Origin: Candidatus Omnitrophota bacterium
GTDB taxonomy: Bacteria; Hinthialibacterota; Hinthialibacteria; Hinthialibacterales; JAKPRU01
Direction of reading: 5' to 3'
Assembly (NCBI GenBank): GCA_029570205.1
Contig: JAKQSI010000004.1
Coordinates: forward strand, 49,887-113,886
DNA: 64,000 nucleotides
In this document: piece after piece, positions 50,047 to 59,610 of the stretch
How positions within the stretch are numbered: position 1 is the stretch's first letter
Layout of the letters: each line of letters begins with the position of its first letter
Translations under genes and position numbers: made by a program
The notes under the pieces: model-generated
What the model was told of the DNA's origin: nothing
What the model saw: only the letters and a program-made list of their open reading frames with translations
The model's database searches: none

Positions 50047-52638
50047 GTGAATCCGGAAGATCGGACCAAAATGCGCTCACGTTTGCAGACGCGGCTTTGG
50101 TCGGCAACGGTTGCCGTCAGTCTTGTTCTGTTGGCGGCTTGCGCTTCGGGACCGCCCGAAGGAAGCGAACTGACATTTGCTTTTTTACCTCAGCCTCTTA
50201 CCCTGGACCCGGCACGCTGTGACAGCGAGCTCGACCGGATTCTCTGCACGCTTCTGTATAGCCGCCTTGTCCGGCTCAATCTTGATGGAGTCCTGGATCC
50301 GGAATTGGTAATCGAACCGGATTGCCCGGCGGGCATAAACCCGGAAGATTGGACCGATCTGGAATTGGAGCGTCAAATTGCCGCGCCGAACGGACTGGTA
50401 TTCTCCTTCCAGATCAATCCCAAGGTCCGGTTCTCGAATGGTCGGCCTGTTTCCGTGCGGGATATCCGGTATTCCTTCGAGCGGCTGATGGATCCGCTGA
50501 CCCAATCGCCGTATGGGTGGATGATTCAGCCCATCCTGGGCGCATCGGATTTTGCGAGGGCGAAAGAGGATCAGATCAAGAATCTCCCAGCGGACCCGAT
50601 TGCCCTCGATAGGATTGTGGGGATCGAAGAGATCGACTCCAGCACAATCCGTTTTCGGCTGACCGATCCTTATGCGCCGTTTCTGCACAGCCTCTCACTT
50701 CCGGCAGCAGGCATTCTGCCCGCGACGGAAAGCGAGGCAGCTATCGGGGATGCCACGGCGCAGTTTCCACTGGCTCGGTTGGGCAGCGGGCCTTGGGAAC
50801 CGGAATCCATCGATCCGACACGGGAAATTGTCCTCAAGGCCAAAGAAAACCATCCCGCGCGCGCGTTCATCCGCACTGAGCGACTCCGGTTCCAGATTGT
50901 GAATGATTCGGAAGAGATCGAACGGCTTTTTCTTAATGAATCCGTGGCGTTGATTGACCTGGTTCCGGAACAGCGAGCCAAGTGGCTCCAGAATCCGGCT
51001 TATCGGGAGCAGATTATTTCGGCGACACATCCCTCTACTACGCTGCTCGGATTCAATTTCAGAAAACCGCTATTTCAGAATCTTCAGGTACGGCGGAAAG
51101 TCAGGGAGACAATTGATCCCAGCCGGATCGCGAACGACATCGGGGCACATTTGGTGGTTACGTGCGAAGGACTGCTGCCTCGAAACCTGATCCATGTTTC
51201 CCATGTCTCACGCTTGCCGGAAATACCGCTTTCGCCAGATGAGAACCTCGGTTCCGGTTGGCCTGTGTTGATATTGATCTCGCCTGCCGGGACTCTTTTC
51301 AGCCAAACTGCGGAACACATCCGGCAGGATATGGCGGGCATTGGGGTATCCCTCGATATCCGTCTTCTCGAACAACCGGAGTACGGACAATCTTTGCAGA
51401 ACGGTGATTTCGATCTTGCGATCCTTTCGGTGAATACCCTGTCACCGGACCCGCGTGAGATGCTCTCGATTTTCCTGATCCCGGAAGGAGTTCCGGGGGG
51501 GCGCAACGTGACCCGATACGCAAATCCCGACTACGATGAGATTGTGAAACAGTCGGATATGACTCCCGGATTCCGGGACCGGAGCCGCTTGTATCTAAAA
51601 GCAGAGGATTTGCTTCGCCTGGATTGTGCGGCGGTATTTCTGTGGCATCCGGTCGATTTCCGGATTCGACATAAGTGGCTTTCGGGATTCCGATATTCGC
51701 CGTTCCCTTCCCAGGTCACCTGGAACGGGATGTTTCACGAGACCAATGAGAAACGATATGAGAGTCCGGCAAATCTTCCGTCCCTGGAGAAAAGGAAAAA
51801 GAGAATATCGGGGGAATTGACTATTGCGACAGCGGTTATTCTGGGGTTTGTGCAGGGGCTGACGGAGTTCCTGCCGATTTCCAGTTCGGGCCATCTGAAA
51901 ATCCTGGAGCATCTTCTGGGGCTTCCGGGCGGGGCGCAATACCTGTTTTTCGATTGCCTGTTGCATGTGGGGACTCTGCTTGCGGTGCTGCTGTTCTATC
52001 GAGCGGATCTGAAGGTTCTGCTGAAAGCGCTCCTGGACGCGCCGAAGGAATACGTGACTTATTTCAAGGCCCAGAAGAAGGAAAGGAAACTGAGTGAGCC
52101 GGTTGCTTTTCTATCGTATATTCTAATCGGAACTCTTGTAACCGGGGTTTTTGGGCTGATATTTAAGGACATCCTGGAATTGCTGTTCGACAGCTTGCCG
52201 GCGGTGGGATTCGCACTCATCATGACTGGGGTTCTCTTGCTGGCGGCCAAGAATCCGAGAAAGCAGTTGAACCCGTCCGATCTGTCATTCAAGACAGCGG
52301 CGAAGATCGGTCTGGCGCAGGGATTTGCGATTATCCCCGGTCTGTCCCGTTCCGGGACAACGATTGCCGTGGCGCTGATGCTCGGTGTGAGGAGGGAAAT
52401 GGCGGTCCGGTTCTCCTTTCTTCTATCGGTTCCGGCGATTGCAGGCGCTACACTCCTGGAGGCCATGGAAACAACCCGGAAAGTGGCATTGATTCCCGCG
52501 CTGGCTGGAACCGTGATGGCTTTTCTTTCCGGTCTGTTGTTTCTCTGGTTTCTGGTGTTGCTGGTTCGGAAAGAACGGTTCCATGTTTTTGCTTATTACA
52601 CGATCCCACTCGGAATCCTGGTTCTGTTCGGTTTGTGA
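50047..52638 (+). CDS. fusion of family-5 solute-binding lipoprotein and undecaprenyl-diphosphatase UppP
   Basis: 863 residues in one uninterrupted frame. Residues 1-32 are a lipoprotein signal with lipobox VLLAAC (Cys32). Then an oligopeptide/nickel-type SBP_bac_5 domain (to ~560): EGSELTFAFLPQPLTLDPA, LVFSFQINPKVRFSNGRPVS, SYFERLMDP-like RYSFERLMDPLTQSPYG, DLAILSVNTLSPDPR, RLDCAAVFLWHP. A ~30-residue polar linker follows, then complete UppP/BacA (591-863): GFVQGLTEFLPISSSGH with Glu607 and His616, and PGLSRSGTTIAVALML with Arg768. A TTG at 51817 could start UppP separately, but no stop separates the parts. GTG 50047 has CGGAG ahead; ATG 50071 is an alternative. UppP recycles undecaprenyl pyrophosphate at the outer face of the membrane. 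Confidence 0.85.
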   Translation: MNPEDRTKMRSRLQTRLWSATVAVSLVLLAACASGPPEGSELTFAFLPQPLTLDPARCDSELDRILCTLLYSRLVRLNLDGVLDPELVIEPDCPAGINPEDWTDLELERQIAAPNGLVFSFQINPKVRFSNGRPVSVRDIRYSFERLMDPLTQSPYGWMIQPILGASDFARAKEDQIKNLPADPIALDRIVGIEEIDSSTIRFRLTDPYAPFLHSLSLPAAGILPATESEAAIGDATAQFPLARLGSGPWEPESIDPTREIVLKAKENHPARAFIRTERLRFQIVNDSEEIERLFLNESVALIDLVPEQRAKWLQNPAYREQIISATHPSTTLLGFNFRKPLFQNLQVRRKVRETIDPSRIANDIGAHLVVTCEGLLPRNLIHVSHVSRLPEIPLSPDENLGSGWPVLILISPAGTLFSQTAEHIRQDMAGIGVSLDIRLLEQPEYGQSLQNGDFDLAILSVNTLSPDPREMLSIFLIPEGVPGGRNVTRYANPDYDEIVKQSDMTPGFRDRSRLYLKAEDLLRLDCAAVFLWHPVDFRIRHKWLSGFRYSPFPSQVTWNGMFHETNEKRYESPANLPSLEKRKKRISGELTIATAVILGFVQGLTEFLPISSSGHLKILEHLLGLPGGAQYLFFDCLLHVGTLLAVLLFYRADLKVLLKALLDAPKEYVTYFKAQKKERKLSEPVAFLSYILIGTLVTGVFGLIFKDILELLFDSLPAVGFALIMTGVLLLAAKNPRKQLNPSDLSFKTAAKIGLAQGFAIIPGLSRSGTTIAVALMLGVRREMAVRFSFLLSVPAIAGATLLEAMETTRKVALIPALAGTVMAFLSGLLFLWFLVLLVRKERFHVFAYYTIPLGILVLFGL

Positions 52639-52679
52639 CGATGACCGAAATCCGCCGGCAAGATGACGATGCGGCTGTT

Positions 52680-52722
52680 CTCACCTCCCGGCTCTTTCTC
52701 CAAGAATGGAGAGAGGGATCTC
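52680..52722. repeat. decayed CCCTCTCC-type repeat between convergent genes
   Basis: CTCACCTCCCGGCTCTTTCT ... GGAGAGAGGGATC; a degenerate relative of the elements at 24418 and 30626. Confidence 0.45.
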
Positions 52723-52734
52723 TGTGAAAGTATT

Positions 52735-54324
52735 TCAGTTACTTTTGCGGACCGAAATCTCAGAGACCGCCAATGATCCCGCGAAAATTGCGAGACGGAA
52801 ATCGGCGGCCCCGTTCTGGCGATTGACAAATCGAGCATCCGTCAATGAAAGACTCGCTGTTTTCCATTCACCGCTATTCTCACAGCGAACAACAGTCGAG
52901 TCTTTATACACGCCGTTCAGGGTGGCCTTGCGGTCGTGCGAATCGTATTGCAGAAGGAATTGCGAGAATCCCGTGTCGAGATAAGCCACCCGAATCTCGA
53001 TGGGACGCTGTTCCTCAAACGAAAACGGATCGGCGATGGAGAAATAGAGATACGTGGTGTTCTTTGTTTCAGGTGAAAACAGGCAAGACCGCCCGGCCCG
53101 CTCGCCGATAGACACCGGCCCGTCGGGTTGACCTCGTACCAGGTAAAGCCCTTGCTCCTTCAGACCGTCCTCAAGAAGTATTTGTACAGATTCGGCGTTT
53201 GCATACTCTTTCCCGATTTGCGACCCCGGTCTCGGTAGCGGATCGGGATATTTTAATTCAATCTGCTCCGTCGATTGTTCGTTCTTCTTGAACTTGTCGG
53301 CGAATTCCGCCGTCAAACGGATGTATTGATCTCCGTATTCTCCGGATCGGCAGACATCCGTTCCCTCGTGCATTTCATTCCAGGTTTCAATGAGAGCAAT
53401 TCGGGCATCGCTGCGCAACACTTGCAGCCATCCCCATTTGTAGAAATTGCCTCCTTCACGATCGCGGATGGGGGTGGAGCGCCCGGGAACGGCGCTGTCG
53501 TTATAGCCCGGCCCGACACACGCCACCCCGTGAAAACTCGGCCCGTCCAGCGCGGCTCCCCAGGCGTAGACGTTCTCCGTTTTCATATTCCAGGAAACCT
53601 CTCGGATGATATACGGTCGAATACCGTGAAACTCGGATGCGAACTGCTCATACACATAGTCCGCAGTGGATTGGTCGTGCCCGGAGGCGAATCCGGACCC
53701 GTACAGCACAACGATGGGTTTTCCGTCGATAGCCGCCCAGTGTTCGGGTTTAATCTGTTGAAAGAAATCCCGGATGGTGCGATAGAAGAGATCTTTTCCT
53801 TCCGGCGCAGTGAGGTCGGGCTTCGCCGGTTCGCCGGATTTTCTGCGGACTCCCGCGAGAAGGGTGGAGGTGTCATAGAACAGACCGATTTTCGGGACAG
53901 GCTCCCCCCGACGTTGGCGTTCTTCAATGGCCCGTTGAAGCGGTCCGAGGCCGCGCACGCTGAACCACGTGCCGACGGAAAAATAGTTATCCAATGTTCC
54001 CCAATACACCGGCAGGATGAAATCAATTCCCGCTGCCGCGATATCCGCAAGTTCCCGCTCATGCCAGGCGACGGAGTTATAGCTCACCATCTCCGGTTCC
54101 GGGAAATGATCCTGCAGGGCATCATCCTGATAAGCCCCGTCATCATAGAAATGCTCATCGGGATAATCGTACCAATAGAAATAGTACGTTCCTACAATAC
54201 GGTCCCGGGATGAAAAACTCTCGATTTTCGACAGGCGATTTTCATTCCAGTTTACCGCGAACTGGGCGTAAACCGACCCGGCGATCCACACCATCAAAAG
54301 AAAAACGACCGATACGCGACGCAT
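52735..54324 (-). CDS. secreted GH99-like/DUF5010 protein with C-terminal beta-sandwich
   Basis: 529 residues. Signal peptide MRRVSVVFLLMVWIAGSVYA. The catalytic-type (beta/alpha)8 domain starts GTYYFYWYDYPDEHFYDDG, with WHERELADIAAAGIDFILPVYWG, KPIVVLYGSG and IALIETWNEMHEGTDV, the acidic strand end where GH99/GH71-like enzymes carry catalytic Glu residues. Residues ~390-529 form a carbohydrate-binding-like beta-sandwich (YLYFSIADPFSFEEQRPIEI). AAGGAGA before the ATG. Probably an endo-acting glycan hydrolase; linkage unknown. Confidence 0.78.
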   Translation of the reverse strand: MRRVSVVFLLMVWIAGSVYAQFAVNWNENRLSKIESFSSRDRIVGTYYFYWYDYPDEHFYDDGAYQDDALQDHFPEPEMVSYNSVAWHERELADIAAAGIDFILPVYWGTLDNYFSVGTWFSVRGLGPLQRAIEERQRRGEPVPKIGLFYDTSTLLAGVRRKSGEPAKPDLTAPEGKDLFYRTIRDFFQQIKPEHWAAIDGKPIVVLYGSGFASGHDQSTADYVYEQFASEFHGIRPYIIREVSWNMKTENVYAWGAALDGPSFHGVACVGPGYNDSAVPGRSTPIRDREGGNFYKWGWLQVLRSDARIALIETWNEMHEGTDVCRSGEYGDQYIRLTAEFADKFKKNEQSTEQIELKYPDPLPRPGSQIGKEYANAESVQILLEDGLKEQGLYLVRGQPDGPVSIGERAGRSCLFSPETKNTTYLYFSIADPFSFEEQRPIEIRVAYLDTGFSQFLLQYDSHDRKATLNGVYKDSTVVRCENSGEWKTASLSLTDARFVNRQNGAADFRLAIFAGSLAVSEISVRKSN

Positions 54325-54656
54325 TTTTCTGTTTCTCCTTCCTGTTATTGAAGACCGAGGAGGTTTCTATACATTATCAGAAGAGCATACGGAAAGCAGG
54401 CGAGCGGCATTTCGAGGGAGGTGTGAAACCCTGCCCGCAGGGTTCCCTGTCGCGGTATACTTAAAAGAGGCGACCTGCGAGATTGTCTCAAGAGATCCGG
54501 AATTGCCCGCTCAAGGCTGGGGTTGACAAGTCGAGTCGATTCAACCTCCTTTGTATTTCCGACAATCTTGGCGGAGAGGCGGGCGCTTTCTTTCCAGGAT
54601 TCTTTCAGACACTCTCCTGCGCCCCGCCTGAAAATTACAGACCGAAAGGAATCGCC
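54325..54656. other. intergenic region with a hairpin
   Basis: 332 bases between divergent genes. The perfect hairpin AACCCTGC (54427-54434)/GCAGGGTT (54437-54444) is present, but there is no T-run. No gene or clear promoter is seen. Confidence 0.5.
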
Positions 54657-55154
54657 ATGAAAAAAGAAGATTTCGTGTCATTGATGAATGCTCTGGAAAA
54701 ACCCACATTGAAACTGGCGTCCCTGATTCCGGACGACCGGCTGTACACATCGCCGATCCCCAACACGATGATCCTGAGCGGATTGCTGGCGCATCTGGCC
54801 GATTCGATGGAGTACCTCGGTCGGAACCTTGTCAGTGGCGAGTGGCCAATGCACTCCGAGGACCGGGATAAGCCGGTCAGTGCGAGCAAGAGCGAATTGA
54901 TGGAGAAGATCCGGCAGGCGCATCAAGTAGTCCGGGATTCGTATGAGTCGCTCAGCCAGGCGGATTTTGAAACCAAATTGGCGGAAACGCCCTGGGGAGC
55001 GAAGGGGACCATCGAGATGCTCAGTATCGGAGTCCTGTACGGACACCAGATTCACCACAAAATGCAGCTGTTTATGGCGCTCAAGGTCCTCGGTATTCCG
55101 GTGGACACCGGGACACTGTACATGGGCCTGGATCCAGGGGTGATGAAGACGTAA
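54657..55154 (+). CDS. DinB-like four-helix protein
   Basis: 165 residues. A DinB-superfamily fold is suggested by the metal-type histidines: His46 in LSGLLAHLADSMEY, and His130 with His133/134 in VLYGHQIHHKMQLFMAL. AAAGGA precedes the ATG; the longer frame from 54483 is not used. Members are mycothiol- or bacillithiol-dependent transferases or uncharacterised metalloproteins. No operon partner is obvious. Confidence 0.8.
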   Translation: MKKEDFVSLMNALEKPTLKLASLIPDDRLYTSPIPNTMILSGLLAHLADSMEYLGRNLVSGEWPMHSEDRDKPVSASKSELMEKIRQAHQVVRDSYESLSQADFETKLAETPWGAKGTIEMLSIGVLYGHQIHHKMQLFMALKVLGIPVDTGTLYMGLDPGVMKT

Positions 55155-55163
55155 TCCGTCCCC

Positions 55164-55190
55164 GTCATTCCGGCGCAAACCGGAATCCAG
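55164..55190 (+). repeat. REP-like element, diverged third copy
   Basis: GTCATTCCGGCGCAAACCGG followed by AATCCAG, matching 32716-32742 apart from three loop/stem changes. Confidence 0.8.
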
Positions 55191-55594
55191 GCCAATTCTC
55201 CCTTTCCCTGTCCTCGGGGACTGTACAGACCGGGGACGTGGATTTTTCATTTCCGGACCATGTAGGAATAGGGGATTGTAACCTGTGGGGCGGACGGGTT
55301 GTCGAGTTCAAGGAGCAGCTCGCCGGTGGCGAAACCCGGGGCTGGCCACGCAGAGTAACTCTACTTCAAGAACCGGAGCCTGGCCGTTGTCAGTCACTGA
55401 GAAGACGGTTTCACGGTGTCCGCAAAGGACTTTCTTGATAGCGCCTGGCTTGGCATCGTTCCACTTCAACGTAAATTCTTTCCTGCCGGACGCAGATTAC
55501 CGCTGCCTTCAACTATTGCGAAAATGGATAACTCCTTATACCCCTTTATCGACCGTCGGGATGTCATGGGGGAACACAGCACTTCTCTCGAGGG

Positions 55595-55753
55595 TTACAT
55601 ACTCTCGATGTAGCATCCCAAGACCCGACGGACCCTGAGCAATTGCCTGACGAGCCTGTTAATATCCGCCTGCTTCAGACGTCGTTCCAGGCGGGCCGCC
55701 TGGTTACGCAACCGCTCGTTTTCCTCTTCCAACGGACAAGGCTCCCGATTCAT
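55595..55753 (-). CDS. possible small coiled-coil protein
   Basis: 52 residues, MNREPCPLEEENERLRNQAA and RLERRLKQADINRLVRQLL, with clear heptad spacing, ending CYIESM. No ribosome binding site stands out and the surrounding region is decayed, so it may be a remnant. Divergent from the MauE-like fragment. Confidence 0.3.
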   Translation of the reverse strand: MNREPCPLEEENERLRNQAARLERRLKQADINRLVRQLLRVRRVLGCYIESM

Positions 55754-55769
55754 AGCCACAGCACTGGTT

Positions 55770-55994
55770 ATGCTTTTCCTTGCCGCGATCCTGTGGGCGA
55801 TTTCTCAGGGGCTGGATATCGAATGCGGTTGTTTCGGCACATCCGATGCAGAGCAGATCGGGTGGTTCGTGCTGGTCCGGGTTTTGCTTTTATTGATGGC
55901 GTCGGTATGGCTCACGCGCAGAAATCTGGTGATCATGGGTTCAACGAAACAGGAACGGTCGACAGACAGAGACGCCTGTACTACCGAGCGATAA
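55770..55994 (+). pseudogene. truncated MauE/DoxX-like membrane protein fragment
   Basis: 74 residues covering only the C-terminal half of a MauE-type protein: LAAILWAISQGLDIECGCFG, then IGWFVLVRVLLLLMASVWL. The family's Cys-Gly-Cys-Phe-Gly motif is intact, but the first two membrane helices have no counterpart upstream. It is likely a remnant; a short expressed protein cannot be excluded. Confidence 0.45.
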
Positions 55995-56004
55995 CTCGAG
56001 AAGT

Positions 56005-57483
56005 TTAAAATCCCCCCCGCCGGTAATTCGGCGCTTCGCGGGTGATCGCGACATCGTGAGGATGGCTTTCCTGCAATGAGTTAGCGGTGACCTTCATAAA
56101 TTGAGTTTTTGTGCGCAACTCTTCAATACATTTCACTCCGCAATACCCCATGCCGGATCGCAGACCCCCAACCAGCTGGAACACATGGGCGGAGAGACTT
56201 CCCTTATACGGAACACGACCCTCAATTCCTTCCGGGACCAGTTTGCCCTGGTCTGTGATGGTTCCCTGCCCGTATCGGTCGCCGCTCCCTTCTTTCATGG
56301 CGGCGAGAGAACCCATGCCGCGATATACTTTGAACGTGCGTCCCTCATACACCACGGTCTCACCGGGGGCCTCCTCCGTTCCGGCAAAGAGATTCCCGAT
56401 CATCACAGCAATTGCGCCGGCGGCGATGGCCTTGGTGATGTCTCCGGAGAACCGAATCCCTCCGTCTGCGATAATTGGAATACCACAGGTGTCGGCAACT
56501 TTGGCGCACTCCACAATGGCGGTGACTTGCGGCACACCGGCTCCGGTGACCACACGTGTTGTGCAGATCGAACCCGGACCGACTCCGACCCGAACCACAT
56601 CCGCCCCCCGGTCAACCAGGTATTTCGTGCCCTCCCCCGTCGCCACATTCCCTCCGATCACCACAATTTGCGGATACTCCGATTTGATGAACTCCACCAT
56701 ATCGCCGACTCGTTTGCTGAACCCGTGGGCCGTATCCACAACAACTGCATCCACACCGGCGCTCGCCAGCAACGGAAGCCGCTCTTCCCGATCTGCCGGG
56801 GATACCCCCACTGCCGCACCGACCAGCAATCTTCCGATGGAATCTTTCGCGGCATTCGGAAACCGCCGCTTTTTTTCAATATCCTTGATGGTGATTAAAC
56901 CGACCAGGTTATTCTCATCGTCCACAACGGGAAGCTTTTCGATTCGGTGGCCGTGCAGGAATGTCACGGCATTATCCAACGTTGTGCCAACCGGCGCGGT
57001 GACCAGCTTCTCGCGCGGTGTCATCAGCTCCGTCACCCTCTTGCTTGTATCCGTCTCGAAACGCAAATCACGGTTAGTCAGTATCCCGACCAGTTTTGTC
57101 CCCTTGGTGATCGGCACTCCGGAAATATGATACCGGGCCATAATCTCAAGGGCTTCCGAGATCAAGGCGGTGGGAGGAAGTGTGATCGGACTGACAATCA
57201 TCCCGCTTTCGGAACGCTTGACTCGATCCACTTCTTTCGCTTGTTCTTCCGGGCAAACATTCCGATGCAGGATGCCGAGTCCGCCTTCCTGGGCCAGCGC
57301 AATGGCAAGCCTGGAGTCGGTCACGGTATCCATCGGGGCGGAAAGAAGAGGAACCGCCAGCCGAATCTTCTCGGTCAGGGCAACGCTGGTATCGATTTCA
57401 CTCGGCAGGAGCTCCGCATAATTTGGTAACAGGAGAATATCGTCGAATGTGAGTCCTTCCCCCCGAATCCGTTCGCTGGTCAT
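56005..57483 (-). CDS. guaB: inosine-5'-monophosphate dehydrogenase
   Basis: 492 residues, the committed step of GMP synthesis (IMP to XMP with NAD). [40 protein letters not shown], two CBS domains (about 95-205: [39 protein letters not shown]), [22 protein letters not shown] with catalytic Cys307, [20 protein letters not shown], and the flap [14 protein letters not shown]. Complete. The gene stands alone, with no guaA adjacent. Confidence 0.98.
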   Translation of the reverse strand: MTSERIRGEGLTFDDILLLPNYAELLPSEIDTSVALTEKIRLAVPLLSAPMDTVTDSRLAIALAQEGGLGILHRNVCPEEQAKEVDRVKRSESGMIVSPITLPPTALISEALEIMARYHISGVPITKGTKLVGILTNRDLRFETDTSKRVTELMTPREKLVTAPVGTTLDNAVTFLHGHRIEKLPVVDDENNLVGLITIKDIEKKRRFPNAAKDSIGRLLVGAAVGVSPADREERLPLLASAGVDAVVVDTAHGFSKRVGDMVEFIKSEYPQIVVIGGNVATGEGTKYLVDRGADVVRVGVGPGSICTTRVVTGAGVPQVTAIVECAKVADTCGIPIIADGGIRFSGDITKAIAAGAIAVMIGNLFAGTEEAPGETVVYEGRTFKVYRGMGSLAAMKEGSGDRYGQGTITDQGKLVPEGIEGRVPYKGSLSAHVFQLVGGLRSGMGYCGVKCIEELRTKTQFMKVTANSLQESHPHDVAITREAPNYRRGGF

Positions 57484-57544
57484 TGCTTGTCACTCCCTGG
57501 AAAGATGGGTTGTTCTTTTCATCATACGAGAAAAACATCCCCTG

Positions 57545-57581
57545 AAAAAGTACACGGGCGGGTCTTTGTGGGACCCGCCCG
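57545..57581 (-). terminator. rho-independent terminator after the 57622 gene
   Basis: Minus strand: CGGGCGGGTC (57581-57572) pairs with GACCCGCCCG (57564-57555), followed by TGTACTTTTTC. Confidence 0.75.
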
Positions 57582-57621
57582 ATTTTCAGCGTTCTGATCG
57601 GTGACAAACGTTGTCTTTATG

Positions 57622-59439
57622 TCAGAAAAGGCCGAGGACAAACCCTCCACTTGCCGAGCTGTCTGTCACCGGGTAAAACAGCGGCGAAATGGTCTGGCTG
57701 AGCGTTGTCTCGAACAGGGCCGTGCTGTCCGTAATCGGACGAAACACCGGTGAGATCTCGATATCCGTTGTCAGATCGCCGTTGTACAGCGGCAGCCCTG
57801 AGCCATCCAGGGGAAGATTCGCCACATTCCCAACACCGTGCGCCGTGCCGAATCCGTCAATCACATAATAGCCCACAATTTTCCCGTGTCTCGGATCGAC
57901 ACTCGGAGACGTGATATTGGGTTTTCCGTAATTCGTGCGGTCCACATAAGCGACCAACTTGAGTCCGCGTCCGATATCAAATCCGAAATAGGGAGCCATC
58001 GTGGATGGGTCGGTATTGGAGAACGAAGTCCGATCGAAACTGTTCCAGATATCGGCCCCCGGTGCGGAAACCAGGTAAACCTCGCCATAGCTGGTCAGAA
58101 GAGCGTATCCCAGCCCGTTCGGGAACAGTTCCAAATCCTCCGCTATATCAAATCCGAAGTAGGGGGCATTCACTCTCGGATCGAACATGCCGTTCTTGGG
58201 ATTTTCCCACGGGGCCGGAACCGGATTGCCGTTCCCATCTTCCAGCATGGAGTGGACGACTCCCAGCCCGCTGAGGAGGTAATACCCATTGGTCAACGCC
58301 ACATCGCGACCGTAATTCGTGCTGCTGATCTGCGCACGATCCAGCGGAATCGCAATCGGTGTGTTCAAGGCGGAATCGGGCACTCCCAGCCCGGTGGCAG
58401 CCATCTTCCGAACTATTGAACTTGACACATGGCTGGTGGAGATAGAGAAGAACCGCGTAGAGACCTCAAGGTCTTTGGCAAAATATGGATGCCGATGATT
58501 CGGGGTCTGCGGTAATTCGGAGGCAACCCATGGCGCATGGCTCAGATACTCCCGCACTTTCACTTTGTCGGGATTTTGAGCCGGATTGGGATCGTAGTTC
58601 GCATCGAACACTTCCTGGCTTGGCACATAATGCCGACGATACATCGGACGGAAGCCGAACACATTAAAGAAATTCTTTGTGCCGACCAGAGGATCGTTTC
58701 TCCGTTCGTCCGGTGTAGCGTTGTTGATCTCGGTTTCGATCATCGCCAGCACTTCGGGGTTATTGACGTAATGAACGGCCCCGAATCCATCCAGGATGTA
58801 ATACCCCTGGTACGCATTGGTGGCTGCGCGCCAATCCGGGGCGATTTCGAGATCCCGCACGAGGTCCCACGGGAAGAAATAGGGCAGGAAAACATCGGGA
58901 TCATGCGAGGCGTTATAGACCCCTGTTCGAGTATGGAAATCGGGCACACCGGTCCGGAATTGCGGCGTCGCAGCCGGGCTTTCCCCGTAGGTGTGCACGC
59001 CGCCATACCCATCGGCCACAATCACGCCCACAACATTGTCATTGGGATCGGCAACAAAATCCATGTCGCGCTGGATATCGAAACCGAAGAAAAACGGGTA
59101 CGCGAGGAAATCTTCCGTGACCGGTATCCGTTGCGCGATCCACAATTCATCGAAGAAATCCGGTCCCGACACCGAACGGGCAAATCCAATTCCCCCATAA
59201 ACGTCCAATGCGGCGACACCATTCAAGGTCGCCGCATCGGGGAAATTGAGCCTCGGTAACGACGTCGGGGTTTCCGACTGACCATACACACTTGGATTCA
59301 CGAAACTGATTGCAACCACCAGGACCAGACCAAGCTGTCGCAAGCGGCCGACACGAGAGTAGGTTGCTCGTTGCTTGTTCAATGAATCAAACCCCCTTTC
59401 GGCTATATCCTTAGGGATCTTTTGTTTCGAGTTGACCAT
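57622..59439 (-). CDS. secreted protein with repeated GYYLLDGxGxVH motifs
   Basis: 605 residues. Signal core QLGLVLVVAISFVNPSVYG (residues ~35-53). Repeats, often with a preceding D-x-E-x-x-P: GVIVADGYGGVH, QGYYILDGFGAVHYV, TNGYYLLSGLGVVHSM, GLGYALLTSYGEVYLV and VGYYVIDGFGTAHGV. PYFGFDI recurs three times (plus PFFFGFDI) just before each D-x-E/K element. No catalytic residues recognised. It looks like a beta-propeller with divergent blades. ATG 59439 is preferred to the adjoining TTG. A terminator follows. Confidence 0.8.
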   Translation of the reverse strand: MVNSKQKIPKDIAERGFDSLNKQRATYSRVGRLRQLGLVLVVAISFVNPSVYGQSETPTSLPRLNFPDAATLNGVAALDVYGGIGFARSVSGPDFFDELWIAQRIPVTEDFLAYPFFFGFDIQRDMDFVADPNDNVVGVIVADGYGGVHTYGESPAATPQFRTGVPDFHTRTGVYNASHDPDVFLPYFFPWDLVRDLEIAPDWRAATNAYQGYYILDGFGAVHYVNNPEVLAMIETEINNATPDERRNDPLVGTKNFFNVFGFRPMYRRHYVPSQEVFDANYDPNPAQNPDKVKVREYLSHAPWVASELPQTPNHRHPYFAKDLEVSTRFFSISTSHVSSSIVRKMAATGLGVPDSALNTPIAIPLDRAQISSTNYGRDVALTNGYYLLSGLGVVHSMLEDGNGNPVPAPWENPKNGMFDPRVNAPYFGFDIAEDLELFPNGLGYALLTSYGEVYLVSAPGADIWNSFDRTSFSNTDPSTMAPYFGFDIGRGLKLVAYVDRTNYGKPNITSPSVDPRHGKIVGYYVIDGFGTAHGVGNVANLPLDGSGLPLYNGDLTTDIEISPVFRPITDSTALFETTLSQTISPLFYPVTDSSASGGFVLGLF

Positions 59440-59519
59440 CAAAACATACCTGTCCGTCTGCCATGAACATCCTCAGACCAGTTATTCTTAGTAGAAATCT
59501 TTCTTCATGTCAAGAACGA

Positions 59520-59581
59520 AAGGCCCTTTATGCCGAAAATGAGCGCGGAAAATTGCCACATCGGGCATAAAAAGGGTCCTG
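59520..59581 (-). terminator. imperfect inverted repeat, possible terminator of the RACo-like gene
   Basis: Arms AAGGCCCTTTATGCCGA (59520-59536) and TCGGGCATAAAAAGGGTCCT (59561-59580) pair with small bulges around a 24-base loop; on the minus strand it is followed by TTCGTTCTT. The T-run is short. Confidence 0.4.
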
Positions 59582-59610
59582 TTCACCTCTCTTCGTTCAT
59601 TTGGCCGATC

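Larger units (their letters stand above)
55191..56004. other. low-coding region with gene debris
   Basis: Apart from the small coiled-coil frame and MauE fragment listed separately, a minus-strand frame around 55330-55470 (FTLKWNDAKPGAIKKVLCGH, then RETVFSVTDNG) looks protein-like but has no start or recognised relatives. The region is probably decayed. Confidence 0.4.
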
